Notes under the pieces: generated by a model | The model's database searches: none | What the model was told of the DNA's origin: nothing | What the model saw: the letters and a program-made list of their open reading frames with translations, nothing else | Source: CBDDKU01 sp965230375 | GTDB lineage: Bacteria; Bacteroidota; Bacteroidia; Flavobacteriales_D; Cryomorphaceae | Reading direction: 5' to 3' | Assembly: GCA_965230375.1 (NCBI GenBank) | Contig: CBDDKU010000027.1 | Span: 62,001 to 126,000, forward strand | DNA: 64,000 nt | Translations under genes and position numbers: made by a program | Part shown: positions 8,580 through 16,741 of the stretch, in pieces | Layout of the letters: each line of letters starts with the position of its first letter | Position numbering within the stretch: the stretch's first letter is position 1

Positions 8580-9032
8580 TTATTCAACCGAAGTTTTTTC
8601 AATCATCTTGTGATAGTCGAGATACATGGGAAGAGCGGCTGAGCCGTACCAAGGTGTCATCTCTACTTCAAAGACTCCGTGTTTGATAGTTGGATCTTCT
8701 GACATCCACTCCATGGCTTCTTCAGTTGACCCTACATCTAGAATAAACAGGCCGCGGTATTTTCGATCGTTTTCGCCGTACGGACCAGCTACCACCAGCT
8801 TACCGGCATCCACCATTCTTCCGATATTCGCGAAGTGTCCGCGAAACATCCAGTCAAGGGAATCTTTATCCGTAATATTCGCAGGACCGGTCTTGAGAAT
8901 CACGAAAGTGTAAGTCTTCATCCCATAATCATCAGCTCCCAATGAATCAGCCAAGGCCTTATCGTAATTGGGGTTTTGCCCAAAGCAGGTGATGGAAACG
9001 AAGAATAAAAAGGTAAAAAACCTAAAAGTCAT
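8580..9032 (-). CDS. Exported YCII-related domain protein
   Basis: I take the internal ATG near 9032 (MTFRFFTFLFF) as the start, since it begins exactly at a signal peptide ending FGQ; a TTG at 9059 would add nine residues. The mature part has the YCII-like ferredoxin fold: YTFVILKTGPAN, then MFRGHFANIGRMVDAGKLVVAGPYG, then GLFILDVGSTEEAMEWMSEDP, where the histidine in GHF is the usual conserved residue. Family members form dimers and some are involved in ring-cleavage chemistry, but no substrate is known for exported ones. The gene is convergent with the DUF1566-like gene, with 2 nt between the stops. Confidence 0.8.
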   Translation of the reverse strand: MTFRFFTFLFFVSITCFGQNPNYDKALADSLGADDYGMKTYTFVILKTGPANITDKDSLDWMFRGHFANIGRMVDAGKLVVAGPYGENDRKYRGLFILDVGSTEEAMEWMSEDPTIKHGVFEVEMTPWYGSAALPMYLDYHKMIEKTSVE

Positions 9033-9107
9033 AGTTCGTTTATTTCTGCCAAGATACAATCATTTGGCTGATAGATTTTAACCGTAGTTATAGCAAAAAG
9101 AATTGAC

Positions 9108-9115
9108 TACCTTTG
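9108..9115 (+). promoter_or_regulatory. -7 element TACCTTTG upstream of the RNA helicase
   Basis: The octamer fits TAnnTTTG exactly. The helicase ATG is at 9218, so transcripts starting here would carry a 5' leader of about 95 nt. Confidence 0.55.
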
Positions 9116-9217
9116 CGGCCACAAATACTTTATGGAACTTGGCATGGAGCTCGGTTCTAACTTCATGCTTAGGTTCACACTTTTTTGGTGCAAGTGGCCT
9201 AATATAATCCCAACAGT

Positions 9218-10963
9218 ATGACAAGATTTTCAGATGTAGGACTAAGTGCCGAATTAGTACGCGCCGTCAATGACCTGGGCTACGAAACTCCAACCCCAAT
9301 TCAGGAAGAGACCCTGACTTTCTTGGATGAATTGCCTGAAGCGCTGATTGCACTTTCGCAGACAGGGACGGGAAAAACAGCGGCTTTTGCTCTTCCTTTG
9401 CTACATCACCTCGACGTATCAGAACGCCATGTTCAAGCTTTGGTTCTCTGTCCTACGCGTGAGCTTTGCCTTCAAATCACTGACGACTTTAAGAACCTGT
9501 CCAAGTACATGGATGGTACCCAAGTTACCGCTGTGTACGGTGGAGCGCCACTTCACGTGCAGGCAAAATCGCTGAAGCGCGGTAGCCATATCGTAGTTGG
9601 TACTCCGGGACGTGTCGTTGATATGATCAAGCGAAGAGTCCTAGCTCTGGACGAGCTTCAATGTTTCGTTCTTGACGAAGCGGATGAGATGCTCAATATG
9701 GGATTTAAGGATGATCTCGAGTTCATCTTTCAGGCTACGAGAAAGGAAAAATCGACATGGTTGTTTTCAGCAACTATGCCATCTAAGGTAGAGTCGATTG
9801 CAAAAAAGTACATGAAGAATGCTCACCGCATTGAAACTGCTCGTCGTAATGAAGGTGCTTCATCGGTAGAGCATGAGTATTACCTTGTTAAGCCAAACGA
9901 TAGACTAGAAGCGCTAAAGCGCGTTCTGGATTCCATTCCAGATATATACGGTGTGATTTTTTGCCGCACTAGAGACGAAACGAATGTGCTCGCTTCTCAA
10001 CTTATGGGAATGGGGTATCCGGCGGAAGCCATTAATGGATCATTGACCCAGCAACAGCGGGATAGGGTGATGGCGCGATTCCGCAAAAAGCAAGTTACCT
10101 TGTTGGTTGCAACCGATGTTGCCGCACGAGGAATCGATGTCGATGATTTGACACACGTTGTGAACTACGCTGTGCCAGACGACCCTGAAGTGTATGTACA
10201 CCGAAGTGGTCGTACAGGAAGAGCGGGTAAGAGTGGAATTTCCATCGCCATCATTACGCGCGGTGAGCTTTCTCGTTTGAAAGCTATCGAGAAGATGACA
10301 ACCAAGAAATTCACTTACAAAAAGGTGCCGAGCATCGTCGATATAGGACGCTTGGCGGTTATGAGTCAGGTTGAGAGTTTCCTTGGCGCCGAGCTGAAGG
10401 GTGTTTCGATTAGCGGTTTGCTTACTGACATTCATTTGGCATTGGAAGATATGTCGCGCGAAGAGTTGATTGAGCAATTGACCAAATGGCTTTATCAGAA
10501 AGCCGTCCGCGATCGCTCCGATGATCGGGACTTAAATATGGATCCAAAATCTAGCCGAGATAAATCAAAGTCTGGATCTAAATCAGATCGACAGGGAAGA
10601 AGAAGAGATCGCGAAAGAGATGAGCCAGGAAAATTTGTCCGTCTCGATTTTAATATCGGTCGCAAGCAACATATGAATCCAGCTCGATTGATGGGAATCA
10701 TCAACGAAGTAATGAGCAATTCTTCTATTAATTTCGGACGAATAGACATTCTGACGCACGCATCGTCAATCGATGTTGAAGCCAAACACGCAGCGGCGGT
10801 AGTAGGGGCTATGAATGGAACCCAGTTTGGACACCAACGCATCAAAGTGCAAAAGGGGTCTGAAGCGCTCGGAACCTTATCGAGACCACCTAAACAAGGC
10901 CGTAAGCCAAAGCCGGGTGGACGCGGAAAAAAGGGATCAGGTCGTCAGGGAAGGAAGCGTTAA
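9218..10963 (+). CDS. deaD: DEAD-box ATP-dependent RNA helicase
   Basis: All DEAD-box landmarks are present: the Q motif around TPTPIQ (residues 24-29), Walker A SQTGTGKT (47-54), VLDEADEML (about 154), SAT (about 185), and in the second RecA-like domain ATDVAARGID and HRSGRTGRAG. A DbpA/CsdA-type RNA-binding domain follows (KFVRLDFNIGRKQ at about residue 475 to the IKVQKG region), with a charged RDKSKSGSKSDRQGRRR linker before it and a basic GRKPKPGGRGKKG tail. It would unwind RNA in ribosome assembly or mRNA turnover, as DeaD/CsdA does, and often supports growth in the cold. The long untranslated leader would fit cold-type regulation. Confidence 0.92.
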   Translation: MTRFSDVGLSAELVRAVNDLGYETPTPIQEETLTFLDELPEALIALSQTGTGKTAAFALPLLHHLDVSERHVQALVLCPTRELCLQITDDFKNLSKYMDGTQVTAVYGGAPLHVQAKSLKRGSHIVVGTPGRVVDMIKRRVLALDELQCFVLDEADEMLNMGFKDDLEFIFQATRKEKSTWLFSATMPSKVESIAKKYMKNAHRIETARRNEGASSVEHEYYLVKPNDRLEALKRVLDSIPDIYGVIFCRTRDETNVLASQLMGMGYPAEAINGSLTQQQRDRVMARFRKKQVTLLVATDVAARGIDVDDLTHVVNYAVPDDPEVYVHRSGRTGRAGKSGISIAIITRGELSRLKAIEKMTTKKFTYKKVPSIVDIGRLAVMSQVESFLGAELKGVSISGLLTDIHLALEDMSREELIEQLTKWLYQKAVRDRSDDRDLNMDPKSSRDKSKSGSKSDRQGRRRDRERDEPGKFVRLDFNIGRKQHMNPARLMGIINEVMSNSSINFGRIDILTHASSIDVEAKHAAAVVGAMNGTQFGHQRIKVQKGSEALGTLSRPPKQGRKPKPGGRGKKGSGRQGRKR

Positions 10964-11026
10964 GCTTCTAACTTCAACTTGTTAATATCCGACAAGAGCA
11001 GCAGCGTATTCACAGATTCCTGTTTT

Positions 11027-11034
11027 TAGCTTTG
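11027..11034 (+). promoter_or_regulatory. -7 element TAGCTTTG for the small lipoprotein gene
   Basis: It is an exact match to TAnnTTTG located 13 nt before the ATG at 11047, which would give a very short leader. No clear -33 TTG was found. Confidence 0.45.
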
Positions 11035-11046
11035 GGCTAAATAAAA

Positions 11047-11304
11047 ATGAATATGAAAACGACTTACGCGATTATTACAGCACTCGTTCTTGGACTTGCT
11101 AGCTGCGGTGGTGGAGAAACTCCAGCCACAGATTCTACTGATGCTCAAACTGAGATGGAAGATTCTCATGAAGGACATGATCACGGTACCGAAGAAGAGC
11201 AAATGGAAGTGGAAGAAGTATCAATGGAAGAAGCTGAAGAAATGATGACTGATTCTGTTGAAGCTGTTGAGCCAGAAATGGAAGAAACTTCAGAAGCTCA
11301 TTAA
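11047..11304 (+). CDS. Small acidic His-containing lipoprotein (85 aa)
   Basis: A lipoprotein signal peptide ends in a lipobox (LGLASC, cysteine at residue 20). The mature part is very acidic, rich in Glu and Met, and holds the histidine cluster SHEGHDHGTEE shortly after the lipidated cysteine. No folded domain is evident, so it looks like a disordered metal-binding or adaptor peptide. A second start at ATG 11053 is possible. The next gene, an NlpE-like lipoprotein, carries almost the same histidine cluster in the same place, and the two are separated by a terminator. Function is unknown; metal binding is an inference. Confidence 0.75.
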   Translation: MNMKTTYAIITALVLGLASCGGGETPATDSTDAQTEMEDSHEGHDHGTEEEQMEVEEVSMEEAEEMMTDSVEAVEPEMEETSEAH

Positions 11305-11324
11305 TCGTGCAGAATATTAAAATC

Positions 11325-11356
11325 AAAGGCCTTCAAACGATTGAAGGCCTTTTTTA
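11325..11356 (+). terminator. Rho-independent terminator
   Basis: AAAGGCCTTCAA (11325-11336) and its complement starting at 11341 form a perfect 12-bp stem with a 4-nt loop, followed by TTTTTTATTTAT. Confidence 0.88.
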
Positions 11357-11391
11357 TTTATACTTTTAATCACCAAACAACCAGAAAGAAA

Positions 11392-12240
11392 ATGAAAACT
11401 CAGTTTTATATCGGGGCTATTGCCCTGGCGGTTTTAGCTTCTTGTGGAAGCGAATCAGGTACCGAGACAAATGCTAGCGGTGGAGACCAGACAGAGCAGA
11501 TGAATCAGGGTCAGGAAGGGCACGAAGGCCATGATCATGCCAAGGAATCCAAGTCAGAATCAAAAGGTGGTGCTTCTTCAGAGGAAGTTTCAGCGGAGTA
11601 TCAAAAGTTCATGGGGACGTACGAGGCGAAGCGAGATTGTAAGGGATGTGACAATGCCAAGCGACAAATTACACTCTCAGATGATATGACTTATATGCTC
11701 GTAACCAAGTATGCTGATTCTAGCATTCCCGATGTAGTAGAGTCTGGTATGTATAAGTGGCTTAGCGAAGATGATGGATCTTTAGTCTTAGGACCTGATT
11801 CAAAATCACCACAGAGGTTCAAGACCGATGGAGATGTGATGAAGAGCTATGATTCGGAAAGTGAATTTTCTGTTTTGAAACGCGTTAAGAATACCATGGT
11901 TTTGGGCCAGAATAAGTGGATTTTAGAATCGATGAATGGGAAAGAAATCAACCCAAACAAGGATAACAGTAAAGTCGTTCTTTTCTTCGGCGAAGACGGA
12001 ACTGCCCGTGGAAATGCAGGTTGCAACTCTTTCAATGGATCATATGCAAATTCAGAAGCAGATGGTACTATAAAATTTGGCCATCTAGCCATGACGAAAA
12101 AGATGTGTGGATTTATGGGGGTTGAAGACGAGTTTGTTAAGACACTACCTACACTCAATAACTACGTAGTGCGAGGTGATGAGCTTCACCTTTATCACGA
12201 TCGAGATGCTTCAGCTATGGTATTTGTGCCATTGAAGTAA
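11392..12240 (+). CDS. Lipoprotein with NlpE-like and META domains
   Basis: I chose ATG 11392 (MKTQFYIG) because an upstream TTG at 11341 lies in the terminator stem and because the lipobox (VLASC) then falls at the normal place. After a Ser/Gly-rich linker with the histidine cluster EGHEGHDHAKES comes an NlpE-type domain (about residues 65-150) with the copper-type motif CKGCD, then a META/HslJ-like domain (about 165-280): NKWILESMNGK, GNAGCNSFNGSY, then MTKKMCG. NlpE signals envelope and copper stress in other bacteria, and META domains occur in heat-shock lipoproteins. The protein probably sits in the outer membrane facing the periplasm. Its own terminator follows. Confidence 0.85.
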   Translation: MKTQFYIGAIALAVLASCGSESGTETNASGGDQTEQMNQGQEGHEGHDHAKESKSESKGGASSEEVSAEYQKFMGTYEAKRDCKGCDNAKRQITLSDDMTYMLVTKYADSSIPDVVESGMYKWLSEDDGSLVLGPDSKSPQRFKTDGDVMKSYDSESEFSVLKRVKNTMVLGQNKWILESMNGKEINPNKDNSKVVLFFGEDGTARGNAGCNSFNGSYANSEADGTIKFGHLAMTKKMCGFMGVEDEFVKTLPTLNNYVVRGDELHLYHDRDASAMVFVPLK

Positions 12241-12260
12241 TCAATAGCGGTATTTTTATG

Positions 12261-12292
12261 AAGGCGTCTTTTGAGAAAAGGGCGCCTTTTTT
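12261..12292. terminator. Terminator between two convergent genes
   Basis: AAGGCG and CGCCTT arms with an AT-rich inner extension form a hairpin that is followed by TTTTTTATAT on the plus strand. It ends at the stop codon of the minus-strand gene and may serve both directions. Confidence 0.75.
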
Positions 12293-14441
12293 ATATCACA
12301 AATCGCCAGATCAATTTGGCGAGAACGGTCGTGGTTTCAGCATCGAAGTTTGAGCCTCGCGTATCGACCGTTTGATTGACGATTAGGAAAAAGTCCGTCC
12401 CGATCTTCGGGATGAGTTGAAACCTAAAATTGAAATTGAGAATTTCCTGAGCCGTATTCCATTGGGCCAATGCAGACCCAAACATTCTGGGATTTATGGC
12501 GTAGCGGAGTCTGGAAGAAATTAAATCCGTTTCGAAATCACCGTAGGGAAGGTTAACGATGTTCTTCTCGTAACGCAAATTGATGGTCAGGTACTTGTTT
12601 GTACGCCAGAGAATAGTTGATGTGCTCTGAAACGAGGTTCCATCGTAAAACTCACCTCCCGAAAAAGATGTATTCAGGGAAAGCGATCTTCCGTTGAAGG
12701 TAGAGAAGTTGGCTCGCCATCGGTCCCACCAGTATTCACCTTGCGGGATGGTCACCCCTTCGTAAATCTCAAAATCGGATGTCAAACCTTCAGCGATCAC
12801 TTGATACTCCAGCGATACGGTCTCACCTTTTCGCGTGTTGAAGCCAAGGTATCGCAAGCTGTATTCGAATGATTGCAAGTTTCCAGTAGGGTTGTCTTGC
12901 ACATATGTAACCGATGCGGGAGAGAAGTCAAATTGCCTGATCCACTTTAGGGCATTCTTGGGACGTGGGTGAAAACTTACCGTTCCAAAGTATTCTCTAA
13001 AATCCCGCCTTCTCATCAAGCCTACTTCGGGCTCGAATGGAGCAGGACTCCTTTGCATAGAAGAATAGATTCTCAGCTTATCGTTTGGGTAGTTCATAAA
13101 TACCCGATAAGCCCAGGCGTTGGAGTCGTACCCATCATCGGTGTTATACGTTTGAATAAAGGCTCCACCAATTTCAAGATTGCGATTTCCAAAAAAGTTG
13201 GAAGTAGAGTAGCGGCCGTTTACTCCGGTGGTGGTGTGCCACCTTCCGTCTGTAATTTTGTTGGTGGTCATGGCTCCAACCACACTCTGTTTTCCTACAT
13301 CTTGCCGCCAGCTCAAGGTACTGTAGTTAGTTGTTTCGTTTATTCCGTCATCACCTGTCTGGATAGACATGGCCCCAAGTGTTGAATTCTTCTCCTTCCC
13401 AAGCACTCGAGCTCCTGCGTATATGGGAACCGTTTCAAAATCGTTGTTCAAGCCAATCCTTCGCGAATAGAATGGGGTGATTCGATTTCCACCAAAACCA
13501 AAATCGAAGAAGTCGTCACCCTCGAGAAAAAACTCTCGAAGCTCTGGAAAGAACAAAGGAAATCGACTCAGGTTTATTTGTTGCCCGTCGGCTTCAACCT
13601 GGGCAAAGTCAGTATTGAAAGTGAGATTGAGCTTGTATGTAGGAGAGAGCAGGTAGTTGATATCACCACCAATATCGCCAACGCCATTTACTTTGTTGTC
13701 TCTATTTTCAGCACCCGCCAATCCATAAGGTTTGATCTCGATAAAGCCTTTTTGATTGAGAATCTTGATTCCGAGCAAATCTCCAGCCTGGTTTACGTCG
13801 TCGATATTGTAATTTCTATTCCAGCCTTGCCAGCGCACTTGCTCTCTACTTCGGCGCACATTTCTTTCGAAGTTTACGCCCCACACTTGCTCATCGACAT
13901 CAGCCCGGTATTTGAGTGTGGAGAAAGGGATTTCTATTTCAGCGAACCAACCGTCGGCTGCAATGGTGGTGCGGACATCCCAGACACCATTCCAGTATGA
14001 ATTTCTGCTTCCACCGTTGTTAAACAGCTGCAGGTCAGCTCGGGCGCCATTGGGATTGATCACAAACATGAATCCATTCCTGTCATCATTGTATGTATCG
14101 AGCACCACGATAAAGTTGTCGTCAAGTCCGAAATTAAAATCGCGTTGCATCTCCTTGGCAACAATCTTATCTGGCTGGCTATCGTAACACCAAACTCCGA
14201 TATACATGGCCTTATCTGAGTAGGCTACGGCCACTTTAGTAGGGTGGGTGGAAGGTTCTCCAAGGTCGAGCTCGCGCTGTGTGAAATGCGAAATAGCATG
14301 AGCGTTGTGCCAAACGCTTTCGGTCAATTCACCATCCAGCGTGATCTCCCTGTCGGTTTTAAACGCATGGATTTGGTTGCTCTGACTTTTGAGTGTCAGT
14401 GAGCAAAAGATCAGAATGAGAATGCCAAAGGCCTTATTCAT
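12291..14441 (-). CDS. DUF5916-family outer-membrane protein with CBM9-like N-terminus
   Basis: The start is ATG 14441 (MNKAFGILIL), a signal peptide ending SQS. Residues about 20-190 match a carbohydrate-binding family 9-like domain: REITLDGELTESVWHNA, then VAVAYSDKAMYIGVWCYD, then VVLDTYNDDRNGFMFVINPNGAR and WFAEIEIPFSTLKY. The remaining 500 residues are a beta-barrel-like region (for example LREFFLEGDDFFDFG, then YSRRIG) characteristic of DUF5916 proteins of Bacteroidota. The function of the family is not established; binding of a glycan or metal at the surface is suggested. It is monocistronic and convergent with the NlpE-META lipoprotein gene. Confidence 0.87.
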   Translation of the reverse strand: MNKAFGILILIFCSLTLKSQSNQIHAFKTDREITLDGELTESVWHNAHAISHFTQRELDLGEPSTHPTKVAVAYSDKAMYIGVWCYDSQPDKIVAKEMQRDFNFGLDDNFIVVLDTYNDDRNGFMFVINPNGARADLQLFNNGGSRNSYWNGVWDVRTTIAADGWFAEIEIPFSTLKYRADVDEQVWGVNFERNVRRSREQVRWQGWNRNYNIDDVNQAGDLLGIKILNQKGFIEIKPYGLAGAENRDNKVNGVGDIGGDINYLLSPTYKLNLTFNTDFAQVEADGQQINLSRFPLFFPELREFFLEGDDFFDFGFGGNRITPFYSRRIGLNNDFETVPIYAGARVLGKEKNSTLGAMSIQTGDDGINETTNYSTLSWRQDVGKQSVVGAMTTNKITDGRWHTTTGVNGRYSTSNFFGNRNLEIGGAFIQTYNTDDGYDSNAWAYRVFMNYPNDKLRIYSSMQRSPAPFEPEVGLMRRRDFREYFGTVSFHPRPKNALKWIRQFDFSPASVTYVQDNPTGNLQSFEYSLRYLGFNTRKGETVSLEYQVIAEGLTSDFEIYEGVTIPQGEYWWDRWRANFSTFNGRSLSLNTSFSGGEFYDGTSFQSTSTILWRTNKYLTINLRYEKNIVNLPYGDFETDLISSRLRYAINPRMFGSALAQWNTAQEILNFNFRFQLIPKIGTDFFLIVNQTVDTRGSNFDAETTTVLAKLIWRFVI

Positions 14442-14586
14442 GGCCGACAAATATATTTGAATCGAAATAGGTATTGTGAGACCTTCCTGAATATTCTAGT
14501 TACATTCCTTTGTGCAAAATCGATTCCTGAATGCAGCGATTAATATCTTAAATTGAACTGCTAGAAACTGAATCTTCACTTCCTGC

Positions 14587-15741
14587 ATGCGTTGCGTACT
14601 TTTTCTATCAGCCTTTCTCGTATTGATCTCCATGGCTAATGGGCAAAAAGAAAGTGCAAACACGTTTCGAGACAGTACTGACGGGGCGATTGATATGAGC
14701 AATTTCCTTCTATCTGTGTCTGGCTTCATGCCGGTGCCAACCATTATCACTGAGCCAGCGGTGGGTTACGGTGGTGGAATGATGGTCGCTTATTTTCACA
14801 AAAAGGAAAATGTAGATCAGACCATCTCACAACCCGATATCAGTTATATGGGTGGGGGAGTTACCGAGAATAATTCGTGGTATGCTGGAGCTGGACATTT
14901 GGGATTTTGGAAAGGCGGTAAAATTAGATATCGCGGTAGCATCTTCTATGCCGAACCCAAACTCACTTTCTACTTGTTTGATAGACTTGGCGCAGAAATC
15001 CCTTTGAATACTTCAATGAGTTCTTTGTTCTTTTTACAGAGCCTGGAATTTCGGCTGGGCGATTCAAAATGGTTTGCCGGTGGTGAGTACATTTTTATGC
15101 AAAACAAAGTGTCTCTTGACAACATAGAGAGCTACCCTGTACTTGAACCGATTCTAAATCAATTTAAAATTGAAGTGACCAGTAGTGGTATAGGCGCACG
15201 AGTCTCTTTTGACGGTAGGGACAATATATACTCCACCAACAAAGGGATTATATGGAGAAACCAGCTAAGGTTTTATCCCGAGTTTTTAGGATCCACCCTT
15301 GCTTATGGAAACTTTAGTACAGATTTCGTTGCATACAAACCCGTTGTTGAAAATCGACTTTTCTTGGGGTTTAGGAATAAAGTGGATGTCGTCTTTGACA
15401 ACCCTCCGTTCTACGTCATACCGGGTGTAAACATGCGTGGAATAAAGCGTGTGCGATATCAAGGAGAATTCGTGAATACCACGGAGTTTGAAGCCAGAGT
15501 TCGCGTATACAAGCGGTGGAGTTTGCTTGGGTTTGGTGGGGTAGGACTCTACAGCCCAGAGCTAGCCGATTTCGAGCTTGATGATGGAGTTTGGGCAGGT
15601 GGAACGGGATTTAGATATTTGCTCGCGCGATTGTTTAATCTTCAAGCAGGAGTTGACTTTGCCTGGTCGGAAAAAGACCCGATTGATGGAGAAAATCAGT
15701 TCGCTTTCTATATCACTGTTGGAACAGCATGGAATCGTTGA
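14587..15741 (+). CDS. BamA/TamA-like surface-antigen barrel protein
   Basis: The 384-residue protein starts at ATG 14587 with a signal peptide (FLSAFLVLISMANGQ). It contains only the C-terminal barrel type of the Omp85 superfamily and no POTRA repeats: a central strand-turn segment RVSFDGRDNIYSTNKGIIWR, then FYVIPGVNMRGIKRVRYQGE (strand and loop with RG), then GFGGVGLYS and GTGFRYLLAR. It is probably an outer-membrane protein of unknown cargo. The next gene overlaps its last 13 nt, so the two are translated from the same message and may act together. Confidence 0.82.
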   Translation: MRCVLFLSAFLVLISMANGQKESANTFRDSTDGAIDMSNFLLSVSGFMPVPTIITEPAVGYGGGMMVAYFHKKENVDQTISQPDISYMGGGVTENNSWYAGAGHLGFWKGGKIRYRGSIFYAEPKLTFYLFDRLGAEIPLNTSMSSLFFLQSLEFRLGDSKWFAGGEYIFMQNKVSLDNIESYPVLEPILNQFKIEVTSSGIGARVSFDGRDNIYSTNKGIIWRNQLRFYPEFLGSTLAYGNFSTDFVAYKPVVENRLFLGFRNKVDVVFDNPPFYVIPGVNMRGIKRVRYQGEFVNTTEFEARVRVYKRWSLLGFGGVGLYSPELADFELDDGVWAGGTGFRYLLARLFNLQAGVDFAWSEKDPIDGENQFAFYITVGTAWNR

Positions 15742-16664
15742 AGCTTTTTAGGACATTAGTTTTACTTGGAGTTTTGGTGCAAAGTCTGCCTTGTGCTCTA
15801 GCGCAGGAATCAATCGATTTAGCGACTGTCTCCGGGCGCTATGGGTTTCCGACAATCTACGCAGGTCAGGAGAGTGCTAAGGCAGAAGAAGCGATAGGGC
15901 TCGTCAACTTAAAAGCCCCCATAATCTTCAGTGACAAACTGATTTGGTTTTCGAGTTTGACATACACCCAGTCCAGGGTTTTAGGCGACATAGTAGGCTC
16001 AGATTTTAATCCCGACCCCATTGATCTCTATGCTTTTATTCTTCAATCTGGTCTGATCTATCGAACCAATGAATCAAATGCCTTCCACCTTTTATTCGTT
16101 CCGCGATTAATGACCGACTTTAGGCGGGTTACTGCCGAATCATGGCAGTGGGGTGCCATCGGAATGTACGAGCACAAGTATAGCGAGAAGCTGACTATGC
16201 GGTATGGAGTCATGTATAATGGAGAATGGTCTGGAGCCCTGTTTGTACCTTTGATTGATGTCAATTGGAAAATTTCACCGAAGTGGTCCCTTTCTGGACT
16301 ATTACCTATTTACGGAAAGCTCAATTATCAAATCAATCCAAATACAATTACCGGGCTTAGCTTTTTTGGATTGATTACTTCATACGATCTTTCTAAAGAA
16401 AGCTATGCGAATTCATACATGGAAAGGCGTAGCATAGATCTGGCTCTTTTCGGACGCCAGCGATTGTTTGGGAATTTTCATGCTGAGCTGCGGTTTGGAT
16501 ATGCCATTGGCCGCGCTTACGAGCAATATGACAAAAGCGAGAAAATCGATGCGCGGATTAGTTTAATAAGAATCGGAGATAACCGGGGTGAACCCCTTAA
16601 TCCCCAGTTTGATCCTGGCCTTTTCACTAGTATTCGACTGGTCTATAATTTGCCCATTGAGTAG
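15729..16664 (+). CDS. DUF6268-like outer-membrane beta-barrel protein
   Basis: ATG 15729 lies inside the end of the BamA-like gene in another frame, with a signal peptide LVLLGVLVQSLPCALAQ. The mature part consists of paired amphipathic strands ending in a C-terminal aromatic strand (LFTSIRLVYNL), and the segment FHLLFVPRLMTDFRRV, then WQWGAIGMYEHKYSEKL, follows the DUF6268 pattern. Its role is unknown; an outer-membrane channel or structural barrel is likely. The overlap with the upstream gene strongly suggests a shared function. Confidence 0.75.
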   Translation: MESLKLFRTLVLLGVLVQSLPCALAQESIDLATVSGRYGFPTIYAGQESAKAEEAIGLVNLKAPIIFSDKLIWFSSLTYTQSRVLGDIVGSDFNPDPIDLYAFILQSGLIYRTNESNAFHLLFVPRLMTDFRRVTAESWQWGAIGMYEHKYSEKLTMRYGVMYNGEWSGALFVPLIDVNWKISPKWSLSGLLPIYGKLNYQINPNTITGLSFFGLITSYDLSKESYANSYMERRSIDLALFGRQRLFGNFHAELRFGYAIGRAYEQYDKSEKIDARISLIRIGDNRGEPLNPQFDPGLFTSIRLVYNLPIE

Positions 16665-16741
16665 GAGGGCCTCACTAAGCTCCAAAATCTCACTCAATCG
16701 ATTTTCCTATATTGATTTCCCAAACCTCGCGAAACCATTAA

